Shown: positions 18,060 through 27,031, counted from the first letter of the stretch. The stretch: 64,000 bases of DNA from Microbacterium kunmingense (GCF_023155745.1 NZ_JAKNUS010000006.1:1-64000), one strand, 5' to 3'. Numbers and translations: made by a program. Notes: generated by a model from the sequence alone, not told the origin.

Positions 18060-19206
18060 CTACGCGCTCGAGGAGACCGAGCTCGAACTGGCGCAGCTGG
18101 TGCGCGAGTTCGCCGACGAGGTGGTGGCCCCGGTCTCGTACGAGGCCGACCGCACGCACACGCTGCCGCTGGACGTGGTGGCCCGGATGGGGGAGATGGG
18201 GCTGTTCGGGCTTCCCTTCCCCGAGGAGGTCGGGGGGCAGGGAGGGGATTACGTCGCCCTGTGCCTCGCGATCGAGGCGCTCGCGCGTGTCGACCAGTCG
18301 ATCGCGATCACGCTGGAAGCAGGCGTGAGCCTCGGGGCCATGCCGATCCACCGCTTCGGCACCGACGCCCAGCGTGCGGAGTACCTCCCCGACCTCCTCG
18401 CCGGCCGCGCCCTCGCCGGATTCGGGCTGACCGAGCCAGAGGCGGGCTCGGACGCCGGTGCCACGCGCACGACGGCGCGCCGTGACGGGGAGGAGTGGGT
18501 GATCAACGGATCGAAGCAGTTCATCACCAACTCCGGAACCGACATCACCCGCTTCGTCACCGTCACCGCGGTCACGGGCGAGAGCGGGGGGCGCAAGCAG
18601 ATCTCCACGATCATCGTCCCGAACGGCACGCCGGGCTTCACCGTCGAGCCCGGATACGACAAGGTCGGCTGGCGTGCGTCGGACACGCACCCGCTCAGCT
18701 TCACCGACGTGCGTGTCCCCGTCTCGCATCTCCTCGGCGAGGAAGGGCGGGGCTTCGCGAACTTCCTGCACATCCTCGACGAGGGGCGCATCGCCATCGC
18801 CGCGCTCTCCACCGGCGCCGCGGAAGGGTGCCTGGAAGCGGCCGTGGAGTACGCCTCGACGCGCACGGTGTTCGCCGCGCCGCTGTCGAGTCGCCAGGGG
18901 ATCCAGTTCATGCTCGCGCGGATGCAGGCGCGGGTCCACAACGCCCGCCTCGCCTGGCTGCACGCGGCGCGACTGCGCGACGCCGGGAAGCCGTTCAAGA
19001 CCGCGGCGGCCATCGCGAAGATCACCGCGAGCGACGCGGCGATGGACAATGCCCGCGACGCCACGCAGATCTTCGGCGGCAACGGCTTCATGAACGAGTA
19101 CCCGGTGGCGCGCCACTATCGCGACTCGAAGATCCTCGAGGTGGGCGAGGGCACGACCGAGGTGCAGCTGCTGGTCATCTCGCGGGCGCTGGGTCTGGGC
19201 GGGTAG
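18040..19206 (+). CDS. Acyl-CoA dehydrogenase (leucine/branched-chain acyl-CoA type by context)
   Basis: A 388-residue FAD-dependent acyl-CoA dehydrogenase, full length. Seen: [18 protein letters not shown] (flavin site), [12 protein letters not shown], and the C-terminal [21 protein letters not shown]. Its place after accA1, as in mycobacterial fadE19, suggests it oxidises isovaleryl- or another branched acyl-CoA. The segment GEGTTEVQ carries Glu where medium-chain dehydrogenases have their catalytic base. Classical isovaleryl-CoA dehydrogenase has GAGTSE there, so substrate should not be taken as settled. ATG 18040 follows GAGGAGG within accA1. Confidence 0.9.
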   Translation: MTIPLSDYALEETELELAQLVREFADEVVAPVSYEADRTHTLPLDVVARMGEMGLFGLPFPEEVGGQGGDYVALCLAIEALARVDQSIAITLEAGVSLGAMPIHRFGTDAQRAEYLPDLLAGRALAGFGLTEPEAGSDAGATRTTARRDGEEWVINGSKQFITNSGTDITRFVTVTAVTGESGGRKQISTIIVPNGTPGFTVEPGYDKVGWRASDTHPLSFTDVRVPVSHLLGEEGRGFANFLHILDEGRIAIAALSTGAAEGCLEAAVEYASTRTVFAAPLSSRQGIQFMLARMQARVHNARLAWLHAARLRDAGKPFKTAAAIAKITASDAAMDNARDATQIFGGNGFMNEYPVARHYRDSKILEVGEGTTEVQLLVISRALGLGG

Positions 19207-19207
19207 C

Positions 19208-19783
19208 GTGAGCGGCACGGTGAACCACACGACGAACGACACCACGACCGACGCTGCGGGCGAAGCCTCGGCGCCGCCGGTCGTCCAGCGCGGACTGTAC
19301 TTCGACCAGATGGAGATCGGTGCCCGCTTTCTGCACCGGCCCGGACGCACGGCGACGGAGACCGACAACGTGCTGTTCTCGGCACTGACGATGAACACCC
19401 AGCCGCTTCACCTGGATGCGGCCTGGGCTGGGGGCAGCCCGTTCGGCGAACGGCTGGTCAACTCGATGTGGACCCTGTCGACGATGGTCGGAGCGTCGGT
19501 GTCGCAGCTGACGCTCGGAACCCTCGTCGCGCAGTTGGGTATGAGCGACATCAGCTTCCCGGCTCCGCTGCGCCACGGTGACACGCTGTACACGGAGACG
19601 GAGATCCTGGATGCGCGTCGCTCGGCCTCCCGCCCGGGGCAGGGCGTCGTCACCATGCGCCACATCGGGCGCAATCAGGACGGGGTGGTGGTCGCCACGG
19701 CCACACGGGTCGCGCTGATGTGGTGCGAGGACGCCGACCCCGCGCGGCAGGCGGCGGTCCCGGCTCCGGCGGCGGAGGAGTGA
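19208..19783 (+). CDS. MaoC-family (hot-dog fold) acyl-CoA hydratase/dehydratase
   Basis: A 191-residue MaoC-like protein; the hot-dog domain begins around residue 30 with FDQMEIGARFLHRPGRT. The hydratase motif usually reads D-x-N-P-x-H. Here it is MNTQPLHLD, so the His is kept but the Asp is Asn. The same order, MaoC then CitE, occurs at Rv2499c-Rv2498c and in itaconate pathways (Ich-Ccl). Candidate reactions are hydration of 3-methylglutaconyl-CoA or of mesaconyl/itaconyl-CoA. GTG start is 1 base after the dehydrogenase stop. Confidence 0.85.
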   Translation: MSGTVNHTTNDTTTDAAGEASAPPVVQRGLYFDQMEIGARFLHRPGRTATETDNVLFSALTMNTQPLHLDAAWAGGSPFGERLVNSMWTLSTMVGASVSQLTLGTLVAQLGMSDISFPAPLRHGDTLYTETEILDARRSASRPGQGVVTMRHIGRNQDGVVVATATRVALMWCEDADPARQAAVPAPAAEE

Positions 19784-19785
19784 GG

Positions 19786-20595
19786 ATGCTCCCCGCTCCG
19801 GCCCTGCTGTTCTGCCCGGCCGACCGTCCCGAGCGGTTCGCCAAGGCTCTCGAGCGCGCCGATGCCGTCATCCTGGATCTCGAGGATGCGGTCGGTCCCG
19901 ACCGCAAGACCGCCGCCCGCGGCGCCGTCATCGATTCCGACCTCGATCCGTCCCGCGTCATCGTGCGGGTCAACCCGATCGGAACCGAGGCCTTCGCCGC
20001 GGATATGGCGACGCTGTCGCAGACCGACTATCGCACCGTGATGATCGCCAAGGCAGAGAGCGCCAAAGCCCTCCGCGCGGTCGATCGGCGATTCTCGATC
20101 ATCGCGCTGTGCGAGACCGCCCGTGGCGTCGCCGCTGCCGACAAGCTCGCCGCCCACGATCAGGTGACGGGCCTGATGTGGGGAGCGGAGGACTTGGTCG
20201 CGAGCCTCGGCGGCACGTCCAGCCGCAAGCCCAACGGTCGCTACCGTGACATCGCCCGATACGCGCGGGCGCGCGTGCTGCTGGCGGCGGGGGCGCAGGG
20301 CAAGGACGCCATCGACGCGGTGCACCTCGACATCGGAGACGTGAAGGGTCTTCGGCGCGAGGCGGCGGACGCGGCGGCCTCGGGGTTCGCGGCGACCGCG
20401 TGCATCCACCCCTCTCAGGTGCCGGTGATCCGACAGGCGTACCGTCCCGACGAGGCGACGATCGCGTGGGCCCGGAGCGTCCTCGCGGCGGCGGAGGACC
20501 GACCCGGGGTGTTCACCCACGAGGGACGCATGATCGATGAGCCCGTGCTCCGTCATGCCCGCTCGGTGAGGGACCGCGCAGACCTCAGCGGGTGA
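19786..20595 (+). CDS. CitE-like beta-hydroxyacyl-CoA lyase (HpcH/HpaI family)
   Basis: A 269-residue TIM-barrel lyase with the CitE signatures FCPADRPERF, DLEDAVGPDRK, VRVNP, a metal-binding Glu in IIALCETARGV and WGAEDLVASLGG. It is a single protein without CitD/CitF partners, so it is not citrate lyase. The mycobacterial homologue Rv2498c has been described as a lyase acting on citramalyl-CoA and HMG-CoA, linking itaconate disposal and leucine breakdown. That role fits this operon. ATG 19786 follows GAGGAG. The last 11 bases overlap the convergent phosphatase gene. Confidence 0.9.
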   Translation: MLPAPALLFCPADRPERFAKALERADAVILDLEDAVGPDRKTAARGAVIDSDLDPSRVIVRVNPIGTEAFAADMATLSQTDYRTVMIAKAESAKALRAVDRRFSIIALCETARGVAAADKLAAHDQVTGLMWGAEDLVASLGGTSSRKPNGRYRDIARYARARVLLAAGAQGKDAIDAVHLDIGDVKGLRREAADAAASGFAATACIHPSQVPVIRQAYRPDEATIAWARSVLAAAEDRPGVFTHEGRMIDEPVLRHARSVRDRADLSG

Positions 20596-21199
20596 TCTCG
20601 ACCGGGAGGACGAGTCGGAGCCTGCCGGTCTCGACCTCGAAGCGGTGGAGCGAGCCGTTGGGCAGTCGCACTCCCGGCTCGGGGAGCCTGTCGTCGGTGG
20701 CGTGTCCGATCACCTCGCGGATCAGTGCGCCGTGCGCGACAACGATGAGGGGCAGGGTGGTGCCCATGGGCGCGGCATCGTGCTGGGCACGGGCGAGCGC
20801 GGCCAGCGCTCGCCGGCGGAGGTCGGCGCGCGTCTCGGCTCCCGGCACGTCGGCGACGTGCCACGGGCCCCACCGCCGCTGGAACTCCGCGGTGAGGAGG
20901 CCTTCGGCGTCGCCGTAGGCGCGCTCGCGCAGTTCCGGGTATCGGCGCGGCGCGTCGAGCCCGAGCGCGCCGGCGATGATGTCGGCGGTCTCGGCGGCCC
21001 GCTGCAGGTCGCTGGAGACGATGACGGCGGCATCCGCAGCATCCGACGGGCTGATCGCGAGCTCACTGCGCAGCTCCTCGGCTGCGCGTCGCGCCTGCTC
21101 CCGACCGGCATCGTTGAGCGGGATGTCGGTGAGTCCCTGAATGCGTCCGACCCGGTTCCAGTCGGTTTCGCCGTGGCGGATGAGGATCAGGGAACACAC
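20585..21199 (-). CDS. Histidine phosphatase family protein (phosphoglycerate mutase-like)
   Basis: A 204-residue histidine phosphatase. The catalytic motif LILIRHGETDWN is at the very N terminus. The second His is in LIVVAHGALIREV. The small size and an ADVPGAE segment fit the broad-specificity phosphatase branch better than true glycolytic mutase. The substrate is unknown. GTG 21199 is chosen because the catalytic strand begins there and TACGCT (21206-21211, minus strand) lies exactly 6 bases upstream, indicating a leaderless transcript. Confidence 0.85.
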   Translation of the reverse strand: MCSLILIRHGETDWNRVGRIQGLTDIPLNDAGREQARRAAEELRSELAISPSDAADAAVIVSSDLQRAAETADIIAGALGLDAPRRYPELRERAYGDAEGLLTAEFQRRWGPWHVADVPGAETRADLRRRALAALARAQHDAAPMGTTLPLIVVAHGALIREVIGHATDDRLPEPGVRLPNGSLHRFEVETGRLRLVLPVEITR

Positions 21200-21236
21200 C
21201 GCTCGAGCGTATCCGGGCCCGGCTGACGATTCGCTC

Positions 21237-22097
21237 TCAGCGGCCGGTGGGCGTCGGGAGATTGTCGGCGAGGAATCGCAGGACCGGTGAGGTTCCGGCA
21301 TCGATCTTCACCGTGGCGCGCGCGTCGCCGCGTGTCTGGCCGCGATTGACGATGACGACAGGGAGCTTCCGCCGTCGCGCACGCTCCAGCAGGCGGATGC
21401 CGGAGTTGACGACGAGCGATGAGCCGGCGATCACGAGCGCGTCGGCACCGCGGACGATCTGCTCCGCCTCGCGGAACTTCTCCGCAGGGACGTACTCGCC
21501 GAAGAACACCACGTCGGGCTTGAGCATCCCGCCGCACACCGTGCAGTCGGGGAGGATGAACCCGTCGGTGGCCGAGGGCACGACGTCGCCGTCCGGACCG
21601 AGGGGGACGGCGTCGGGGACCTTCAGCCAAGGGTTGTCGCGTTCGACCCGGACGGCGAGGTCGCGACGGTCGAACACCTGACCGCAGTGGGTGCAGAAGA
21701 CCCGGCGCATCGTGCCGTGCAGTTCGACGACCCGGCGGCTGCCCGCGCGCACGTGGAGACCATCGACGTTCTGGGTGATCACGCCGGCGGCGATGCCGCG
21801 GTGCTCGAGGTCGGCGATCGCGCCGTGACCGGCATTCGGGCTCGCCGCGGCGAACGCCTGCCACCCCAGATGCGAACCGACCCAGTAGCGGCGACGGGCG
21901 GCCGCGTCGCCCAGGAACTCCTGCGCCGTCATGGGCGTGCGCACCGGAGCACCCTCGCCGCGGTAGTCGGGGATGCCCGAGTCGGTCGACACACCGGCGC
22001 CGGTGAGGATGGCGAGCCGCCGGCCCCGCAGCACCTCCAACGCCTCGGCGACGGCCGGCGTCTGCGCACCCAGATCGGTCGTGACGGTCACGGGCAC
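21237..22097 (-). CDS. SIR2-family NAD-dependent protein deacylase
   Basis: A 286-residue sirtuin. The NAD-binding motif is LTGAGVSTDSGIPDYRG. The catalytic QNVDGLH with His and VELHGTM follow. A structural zinc site is made by CTHC and, after a 38-40 residue insert, CTVC. FGEYVP and GSSLVV are also present. All catalytic residues are in place. It removes acyl groups from lysines using NAD. Targets are unknown. Upstream, TAGACT on the minus strand near 22157-22162 is a possible -10 with a leader of about 50 bases. Confidence 0.93.
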   Translation of the reverse strand: MPVTVTTDLGAQTPAVAEALEVLRGRRLAILTGAGVSTDSGIPDYRGEGAPVRTPMTAQEFLGDAAARRRYWVGSHLGWQAFAAASPNAGHGAIADLEHRGIAAGVITQNVDGLHVRAGSRRVVELHGTMRRVFCTHCGQVFDRRDLAVRVERDNPWLKVPDAVPLGPDGDVVPSATDGFILPDCTVCGGMLKPDVVFFGEYVPAEKFREAEQIVRGADALVIAGSSLVVNSGIRLLERARRRKLPVVIVNRGQTRGDARATVKIDAGTSPVLRFLADNLPTPTGR

Positions 22098-22213
22098 CCC
22101 CTTCGCCGAGTCAACGCCGCCTGCATCGCAGAGTCACGCCGCGTGCGGATCGCCGAGTCTAGGCCCGGCGCTTTTCGCTCATGTTACGCAGGGCCGGGTG
22201 GGAGAGTGGTCGG

Positions 22214-23026
22214 ATGCGGCTTCACGAGATCGACGACCCGGACGACCCCCGACTGGCCGACTACCGCGACCTCACCGACGTGGCGCTGCGTCGCGTGCTC
22301 GAGCCGGACGAGGGGCTGTACATCGCGGAGTCGGCGAAGGTGATCGCTCGAGCCCTGGCCGCCGGGCATCGACCGCGGTCGGTGCTGGTGCAGTCGAAAT
22401 GGATCGATGACGTCGCACCCCTCCTGACCCGGACGCCCGACGTCGAGGTGTTCGTCGTTCCGGTCGGCGTCGCGGAGCGGCTCACCGGCTACGCCGTGCA
22501 CCGGGGTGCGCTCGCGGCGATGCATCGGCCCGCGCTGCGCAGCGTGGCCGAGACCGTGTCGGGCGCACGCACCGTCGTGGTTCTGGAGGACATCGTCGAC
22601 CACACCAACGTCGGGGCCGTGTTCCGCAATGCCGCAGGGCTCGGCGCCGATGCCGTCCTGGTCTCGCCCCGCTGCGCGGATCCGCTCTATCGCCGCAGCG
22701 TCCGGGTCTCGATGGGGACGGTGTTCCAGGTCCCGTGGACCCGCCTGGTCGATCCCCGCTCCAGCGCGGTCGAGCTCGCCGAGGCGGGATTCCACGTCGC
22801 CGCCCTCGCTCTGGACGATGATGCCGTCGAGTTGGGCGACTTCGCCGACCGGCGGCCGGAACGGGTCGCTCTGCTCCTGGGTGGCGAGGGTCACGGACTG
22901 TCGCTGGGGAGTCTGACCGATGCCCACACGGTGGTCACCATCCCGATGTCCGGCGGTGTCGACTCGCTGAACGTGGCTGCGGCCAGCGCGGTCGCGCTGT
23001 GGGCACTCGCGCGCGGCGGACGCTGA
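22214..23026 (+). CDS. TrmH/SpoU-family RNA 2'-O-methyltransferase
   Basis: A 270-residue SPOUT methyltransferase. An N-terminal substrate-binding region is followed by the knotted SpoU domain with motif 1 DHTNVGAVFRNAAGLGAD, motif 2 LLLGGEGHGLS and motif 3 IPMSGGVDSLNVAAASAVAL. It methylates ribose in rRNA or tRNA using S-adenosylmethionine. The target nucleotide is not evident. ATG 22214 begins the conserved MRLHEIDDPDDPRL. It is convergent with the SGNH hydrolase gene six bases later. Confidence 0.9.
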   Translation: MRLHEIDDPDDPRLADYRDLTDVALRRVLEPDEGLYIAESAKVIARALAAGHRPRSVLVQSKWIDDVAPLLTRTPDVEVFVVPVGVAERLTGYAVHRGALAAMHRPALRSVAETVSGARTVVVLEDIVDHTNVGAVFRNAAGLGADAVLVSPRCADPLYRRSVRVSMGTVFQVPWTRLVDPRSSAVELAEAGFHVAALALDDDAVELGDFADRRPERVALLLGGEGHGLSLGSLTDAHTVVTIPMSGGVDSLNVAAASAVALWALARGGR

Positions 23027-23032
23027 GCCCGG

Positions 23033-23860
23033 TCAGTCCTCGCTCGACCGGATGATCGGCAGCGGCTCGGGGCGCTTGGGCGCGACCTTATCGCCCGAAG
23101 ACTGATGCCGCAGTCGCCGGAGCACCCAGGGCACGAGGTATTCGCGGGCCCAGACGAGGTCGTTCGAGCGTGCCTGACGCCAGGTGCGCACCGGCAGGGG
23201 ATCGGGGGCCATGGGCTGCAGGTCGTTGGGCACGGCGAGGGTGCGCAGCACCATCCGGGCCACCTCGTGATGCCCGAGGGAGTTGTAGTGGAGGCGATCG
23301 TCGTCGAAGAAGCGCATGTCCTGCACTTCCTTGAGGGCCCACTGGTCGGCGACGATGCAGTCGTACTGCTCGGCGATCGCTCGGATGTTCTCGTTGTAGA
23401 TGGCGACCTTGCCACGGATCCCGCGGAACACCGGGGTGAAGTTCGTGTCGATGCCGGTGAAGACCACCAGCGTGGCGCCGGAGGTGGACAGGCGCACGAC
23501 GGCGTCGTGGAAGATGTCGGCCACCACGTCCGGGTCCGAGCCCGGACGGATCACGTCGTTGCCGCCGGCGGAGAAGGTGACGAGATCGGGCTTGAGCTCG
23601 AGGGCCGGTTCGACCTGCTCGTCGACGATCTGACGGATCAGCCGCCCGCGGATCGCGAGGTTGGCGTAGGAGAAATCAGGTACCTGACGCGAGAGCACCT
23701 CTGCCACCCGGTCGGCCCAGCCACGGTGCCCGCCCGGCGATCCGGGCTCGGGGTCGCCGATGCCCTCGGTGAACGAGTCGCCGAGAGCGACGAACCGTCG
23801 CCAGGGGTGCAATTCGTGGTTCGCGGCGTAGGGGCTCGGGTGGTCGGGGGTAGTCGACAT
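23033..23860 (-). CDS. SGNH/GDSL-family hydrolase
   Basis: A 275-residue SGNH hydrolase. Block I is FVALGDSFTEGIG with the nucleophile Ser, the block II Gly lies in LAIRGRL, block III is SAGGNDVIRPG with Asn, and block V is DDRLHYNSLGHHEVA with Asp and His. No signal peptide is seen, so it is probably a cytoplasmic esterase/lipase of unknown substrate. It is divergent from the helicase gene, with about 90 bases between. Confidence 0.9.
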   Translation of the reverse strand: MSTTPDHPSPYAANHELHPWRRFVALGDSFTEGIGDPEPGSPGGHRGWADRVAEVLSRQVPDFSYANLAIRGRLIRQIVDEQVEPALELKPDLVTFSAGGNDVIRPGSDPDVVADIFHDAVVRLSTSGATLVVFTGIDTNFTPVFRGIRGKVAIYNENIRAIAEQYDCIVADQWALKEVQDMRFFDDDRLHYNSLGHHEVARMVLRTLAVPNDLQPMAPDPLPVRTWRQARSNDLVWAREYLVPWVLRRLRHQSSGDKVAPKRPEPLPIIRSSED

Positions 23861-23949
23861 GGCGCTTCCTCGGCTCGTGGCTTGTGTCGAGGGTAGCGTC
23901 CGAGGCGTCGTCTATCGTGGTGACTCGTCGTGTTCGGGAAGGGGGAGCT

Positions 23950-25800
23950 GTGGACGAGGCCGCTCTGACCGACACCGCCGGCGAGACCGACATCCATCTC
24001 GGCAGCTTCGCCGCCGAGCATCTGTCGCCGACCTGGCCGCAGCGGGCGCCATGGGGAACCGCGCAGCGGCTGCGCGCCTGGCAGGCCGAGGCGCTGGACC
24101 TCTACTTCTCTCTCGACGGCCCCGACGGCCCGGGCGCGGGACCGCGCGACTTCCTTGCAGCGGCCACCCCCGGCGCGGGCAAGACGACCTTCGCGCTGCG
24201 ACTGGCGACCGAGCTGCTTCGGCGCCATGTCGTCGACCGCGTGGTCGTCGTGGCCCCTACCGAGCACCTGAAGTCGCAGTGGGCCGACGCGGCGGGACGA
24301 GTCTCGCTCCGCCTGGATCCGGCCTTCAGCAACCGGTTCGTCGCACCGTCCCGGCAGTACCACGGGGTTGCCGTGACGTACGCGCAGGTCGCGGTGAAGC
24401 CCTCGGTGCATCAGCATCTGACCGACTCGGCGCGCACCCTCGTCATCCTCGACGAGGTCCACCACGGGGGTGACGCTCTGAGCTGGGGCGATGCGCTCCG
24501 AGAGGCCTACGGTCGGGCCAGCCGCCGGCTGCTGCTGTCGGGGACCCCTTTCCGCAGCGACACGGCGCCCATTCCCTTCGTGGAGTACCACCCCAACGAC
24601 AAGGGCATCAGGATCTCCCGGACCGACTACGCCTACGGCTATCGCCGCGCGTTGGAGGACGGGGTCGTCCGTCCGGTGATCTTCCTCGTCTACGCCGGCC
24701 AGATGCGGTGGCGGACCAAGACCGGCGATGAGATGGAGGCCCAGCTCGGACAGGACAACACCAAGGACATCACCTCACAGGCGTGGCGCACCGCGCTCGA
24801 CCCCGAGGGGGACTGGATCCCCGCGGTCCTGCGGTCGGCCGATCGCCGGCTCAGCGAAGTGCGCGAACAGGTGCACGATGCCGGGGGTCTCGTGATCGCG
24901 ACCGATCAGACCGCCGCACGGGCCTACGCCGCGATCCTGGAGGGGATCAGCGGTGAGCGACCCACGGTCGTGCTCTCGGACGAGGCGGAGGCGTCGTCGC
25001 GGATCGAGGCGTTCTCGGCCGGGACGTCACGGTGGATGGTCGCGGTGCGGATGGTGTCCGAAGGCGTCGACGTTCCTCGACTGGCCGTGGGCGTCTACGC
25101 CACCTCCGCGTCCACACCGCTGTTCTTCGCCCAGGCGATCGGGCGTTTCGTGCGGGCTCGGCGGCGCGGCGAGACCGCGAGTGTGTTCCTCCCGAACGTG
25201 CCGCAGCTGCTGGCGCTCGCCCACGAGCTGGAGCGTCAGCGCGATCACGCCCTCGATCGCGACAGCGACGGTGACGACGAGTGGAACGCCGAAGAAGATC
25301 TCATGGATGCCGCCGAGCGGGACGAGAAGGCCTCGGATGCGCTCACGCAGGAGTTCACCTTCCAGGCGCTCGGGTCGGCCGCCCACTTCGACCGCGTCAT
25401 GTTCGACGGCCGGGAATTCGGTCAGCTCGCCGTGCCCGGAACGCCGGAGGAGGAGGAGTTCCTGGGGCTTCCGGGCCTTCTCGAACCCGAGCACGTCCAC
25501 GAGCTCCTGCTGCAGCGTCAGGCGCGGCAGAGCCGGCACCGGAAGGTCCGTGAGGCGGCCGCGGCCACAGGGTCCGAGCCTGTGACACCGGCCCCGCCGG
25601 CGCCGCTGCACCGCACCCTGAAGGAGCAGCGGCAGCTCCTGAACAGCCTGGTGGGGCTGTATGCACGACAGAGCGGCGAGCCGCACGGGGCCGTGCACGC
25701 CGAGCTGCGGCGGATCTGCGGCGGACCCGCCGTCTCCCACGCGACCGTAGCTCAGCTGCAGGCCCGGATCGACGTGCTGCGGGCGCGGGTCCGGTCCTGA
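23950..25800 (+). CDS. DEAD/DEAH-box superfamily II helicase
   Basis: A 616-residue SF2 helicase-like ATPase. Q-region RLRAWQAEALDLYF, Walker A ATPGAGKTTFALRLA, motif Ia VVVAPTEHLKSQW, DEVHHGGDALSWG (motif II), SGTPFRSD (III), and a helicase C domain ending in QAIGRFVRARRRGE (VI). The C-terminal 150 residues are charged and of unknown function. It resembles restriction-type or XPB-like helicases but has no nuclease domain and no adjacent restriction genes. GTG 23950 follows GGGGAG with good spacing and is preferred over an upstream ATG. Confidence 0.88.
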   Translation: MDEAALTDTAGETDIHLGSFAAEHLSPTWPQRAPWGTAQRLRAWQAEALDLYFSLDGPDGPGAGPRDFLAAATPGAGKTTFALRLATELLRRHVVDRVVVVAPTEHLKSQWADAAGRVSLRLDPAFSNRFVAPSRQYHGVAVTYAQVAVKPSVHQHLTDSARTLVILDEVHHGGDALSWGDALREAYGRASRRLLLSGTPFRSDTAPIPFVEYHPNDKGIRISRTDYAYGYRRALEDGVVRPVIFLVYAGQMRWRTKTGDEMEAQLGQDNTKDITSQAWRTALDPEGDWIPAVLRSADRRLSEVREQVHDAGGLVIATDQTAARAYAAILEGISGERPTVVLSDEAEASSRIEAFSAGTSRWMVAVRMVSEGVDVPRLAVGVYATSASTPLFFAQAIGRFVRARRRGETASVFLPNVPQLLALAHELERQRDHALDRDSDGDDEWNAEEDLMDAAERDEKASDALTQEFTFQALGSAAHFDRVMFDGREFGQLAVPGTPEEEEFLGLPGLLEPEHVHELLLQRQARQSRHRKVREAAAATGSEPVTPAPPAPLHRTLKEQRQLLNSLVGLYARQSGEPHGAVHAELRRICGGPAVSHATVAQLQARIDVLRARVRS

Positions 25801-25918
25801 TGGCCGCGATCGTTCGGCGTTCCGAAATGCTGGCAATCGCCGTTCCGACAGCGATCGGAGCAAGGCCGATGACTAGCGTGGAGCCGTTCCCTCGCGCCTG
25901 AGAAGAGGTCGATCCCGC

Positions 25919-27019
25919 GTGCCCAGCGATCCTGCCCCCACCCCGCATCCCGCCGCCCGGGACCGTCGACGGTGGGCTCAGTACCTCGTCGACGAGCGCG
26001 CAGAGGCCCGGGTCTATCGCGAGCTGGCCGCCCGTCGCGAGGGGGAGGAGCGTGCCATCCTCCTCGCGCTGGCCGAGGCGGAGGGGCGGCACGAGGCGCA
26101 TTGGCTCGAGATGCTCGGCGGCGAGCCCGAGCGACTGCCCCGCCCGGACGTGCGCACCCGTGTGCTCGCTCTCCTGGCTCGGCGCTTCGGCTCGATCTTC
26201 GTCCTCGCGCTCGCGCAGCGCGCGGAGGCCCGATCGCCCTATGACGCCGAACCGTTCGCCTCGGCCACGATGGCCGCCGACGAACGCATCCACCAGGAGG
26301 TCGTCCGCGGACTTGCCGCGCGGGGGCGTCGACGGCTGTCGGGCTCGTTCCGGGCGGCGGTGTTCGGGGCCAACGACGGGCTGGTGTCCAACATGGCCCT
26401 CGTCATGGGAATCGGAGCCACCGGCGTCGCCCCGTCCTTCGTCCTCTTCAGCGGGGTGGCGGGCCTGCTGGCCGGTGCCCTGTCGATGGGCGCGGGGGAG
26501 TTCGTCTCGGTGCGGTCGCAGCGTGAGCTCCTCGCGGCGACCGAGCCGAACAACGACGCCGACCACGTCCTTCCCGACCTCGACCTCGATGCCAATGAGC
26601 TGGCGCTGGTCTACCGCACCCGAGGGATGTCGGAGGCCGACGCCGAGGCGCGGGCGCGAGCGGTCGTCGGCGCGGCCCGTGACGCCGACCGGAGTGTTCC
26701 CTATCGGCTGGCCGACGAGCTCTCCGACGCGCACGACGTGGTCGGTCGCGACTGGGGTGCCGCGCTGTCGAGCTTCCTGTTCTTCGCCTCGGGCGCTGTC
26801 ATCCCCCTTCTCCCCTGGCTGTTCGGGCTCGCGGGGACGGCGGCCATGGTCACCGCACTGGTCCTCGTGGGCGTCGCGCTCCTCGCGACCGGCGCCATGG
26901 TCGGCCTGCTCTCGGGCGGCCCGCCGCTGCGCCGCGCGCTGCGCCAGCTCGCCATCGGCTACGCCGCCGCGGCCGTCACCTACGTGCTCGGTCTGATCTT
27001 CGGTGTCGCGGTGGGCTGA
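25919..27019 (+). CDS. Ferritin-like domain fused to VIT1/CCC1 metal transporter
   Basis: A 366-residue protein. The N-terminal helical domain (about 1-140) has rubrerythrin-like ligands: DERAEARVYRE, then EERA, then EAEGRHEAHW, later ADERIHQE. The C-terminal domain (about 145-366) is VIT1-like, with FGANDGLVSNMALVMG and SMGAGEFVSVRSQRE and several membrane helices. It is analogous in layout to MbfA, a membrane ferritin-like iron exporter, so iron or manganese export is likely. The gene starts with GTG and ends at a strong bidirectional terminator. Confidence 0.88.
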   Translation: MPSDPAPTPHPAARDRRRWAQYLVDERAEARVYRELAARREGEERAILLALAEAEGRHEAHWLEMLGGEPERLPRPDVRTRVLALLARRFGSIFVLALAQRAEARSPYDAEPFASATMAADERIHQEVVRGLAARGRRRLSGSFRAAVFGANDGLVSNMALVMGIGATGVAPSFVLFSGVAGLLAGALSMGAGEFVSVRSQRELLAATEPNNDADHVLPDLDLDANELALVYRTRGMSEADAEARARAVVGAARDADRSVPYRLADELSDAHDVVGRDWGAALSSFLFFASGAVIPLLPWLFGLAGTAAMVTALVLVGVALLATGAMVGLLSGGPPLRRALRQLAIGYAAAAVTYVLGLIFGVAVG

Positions 27020-27031
27020 CCGCAGGCAAAG

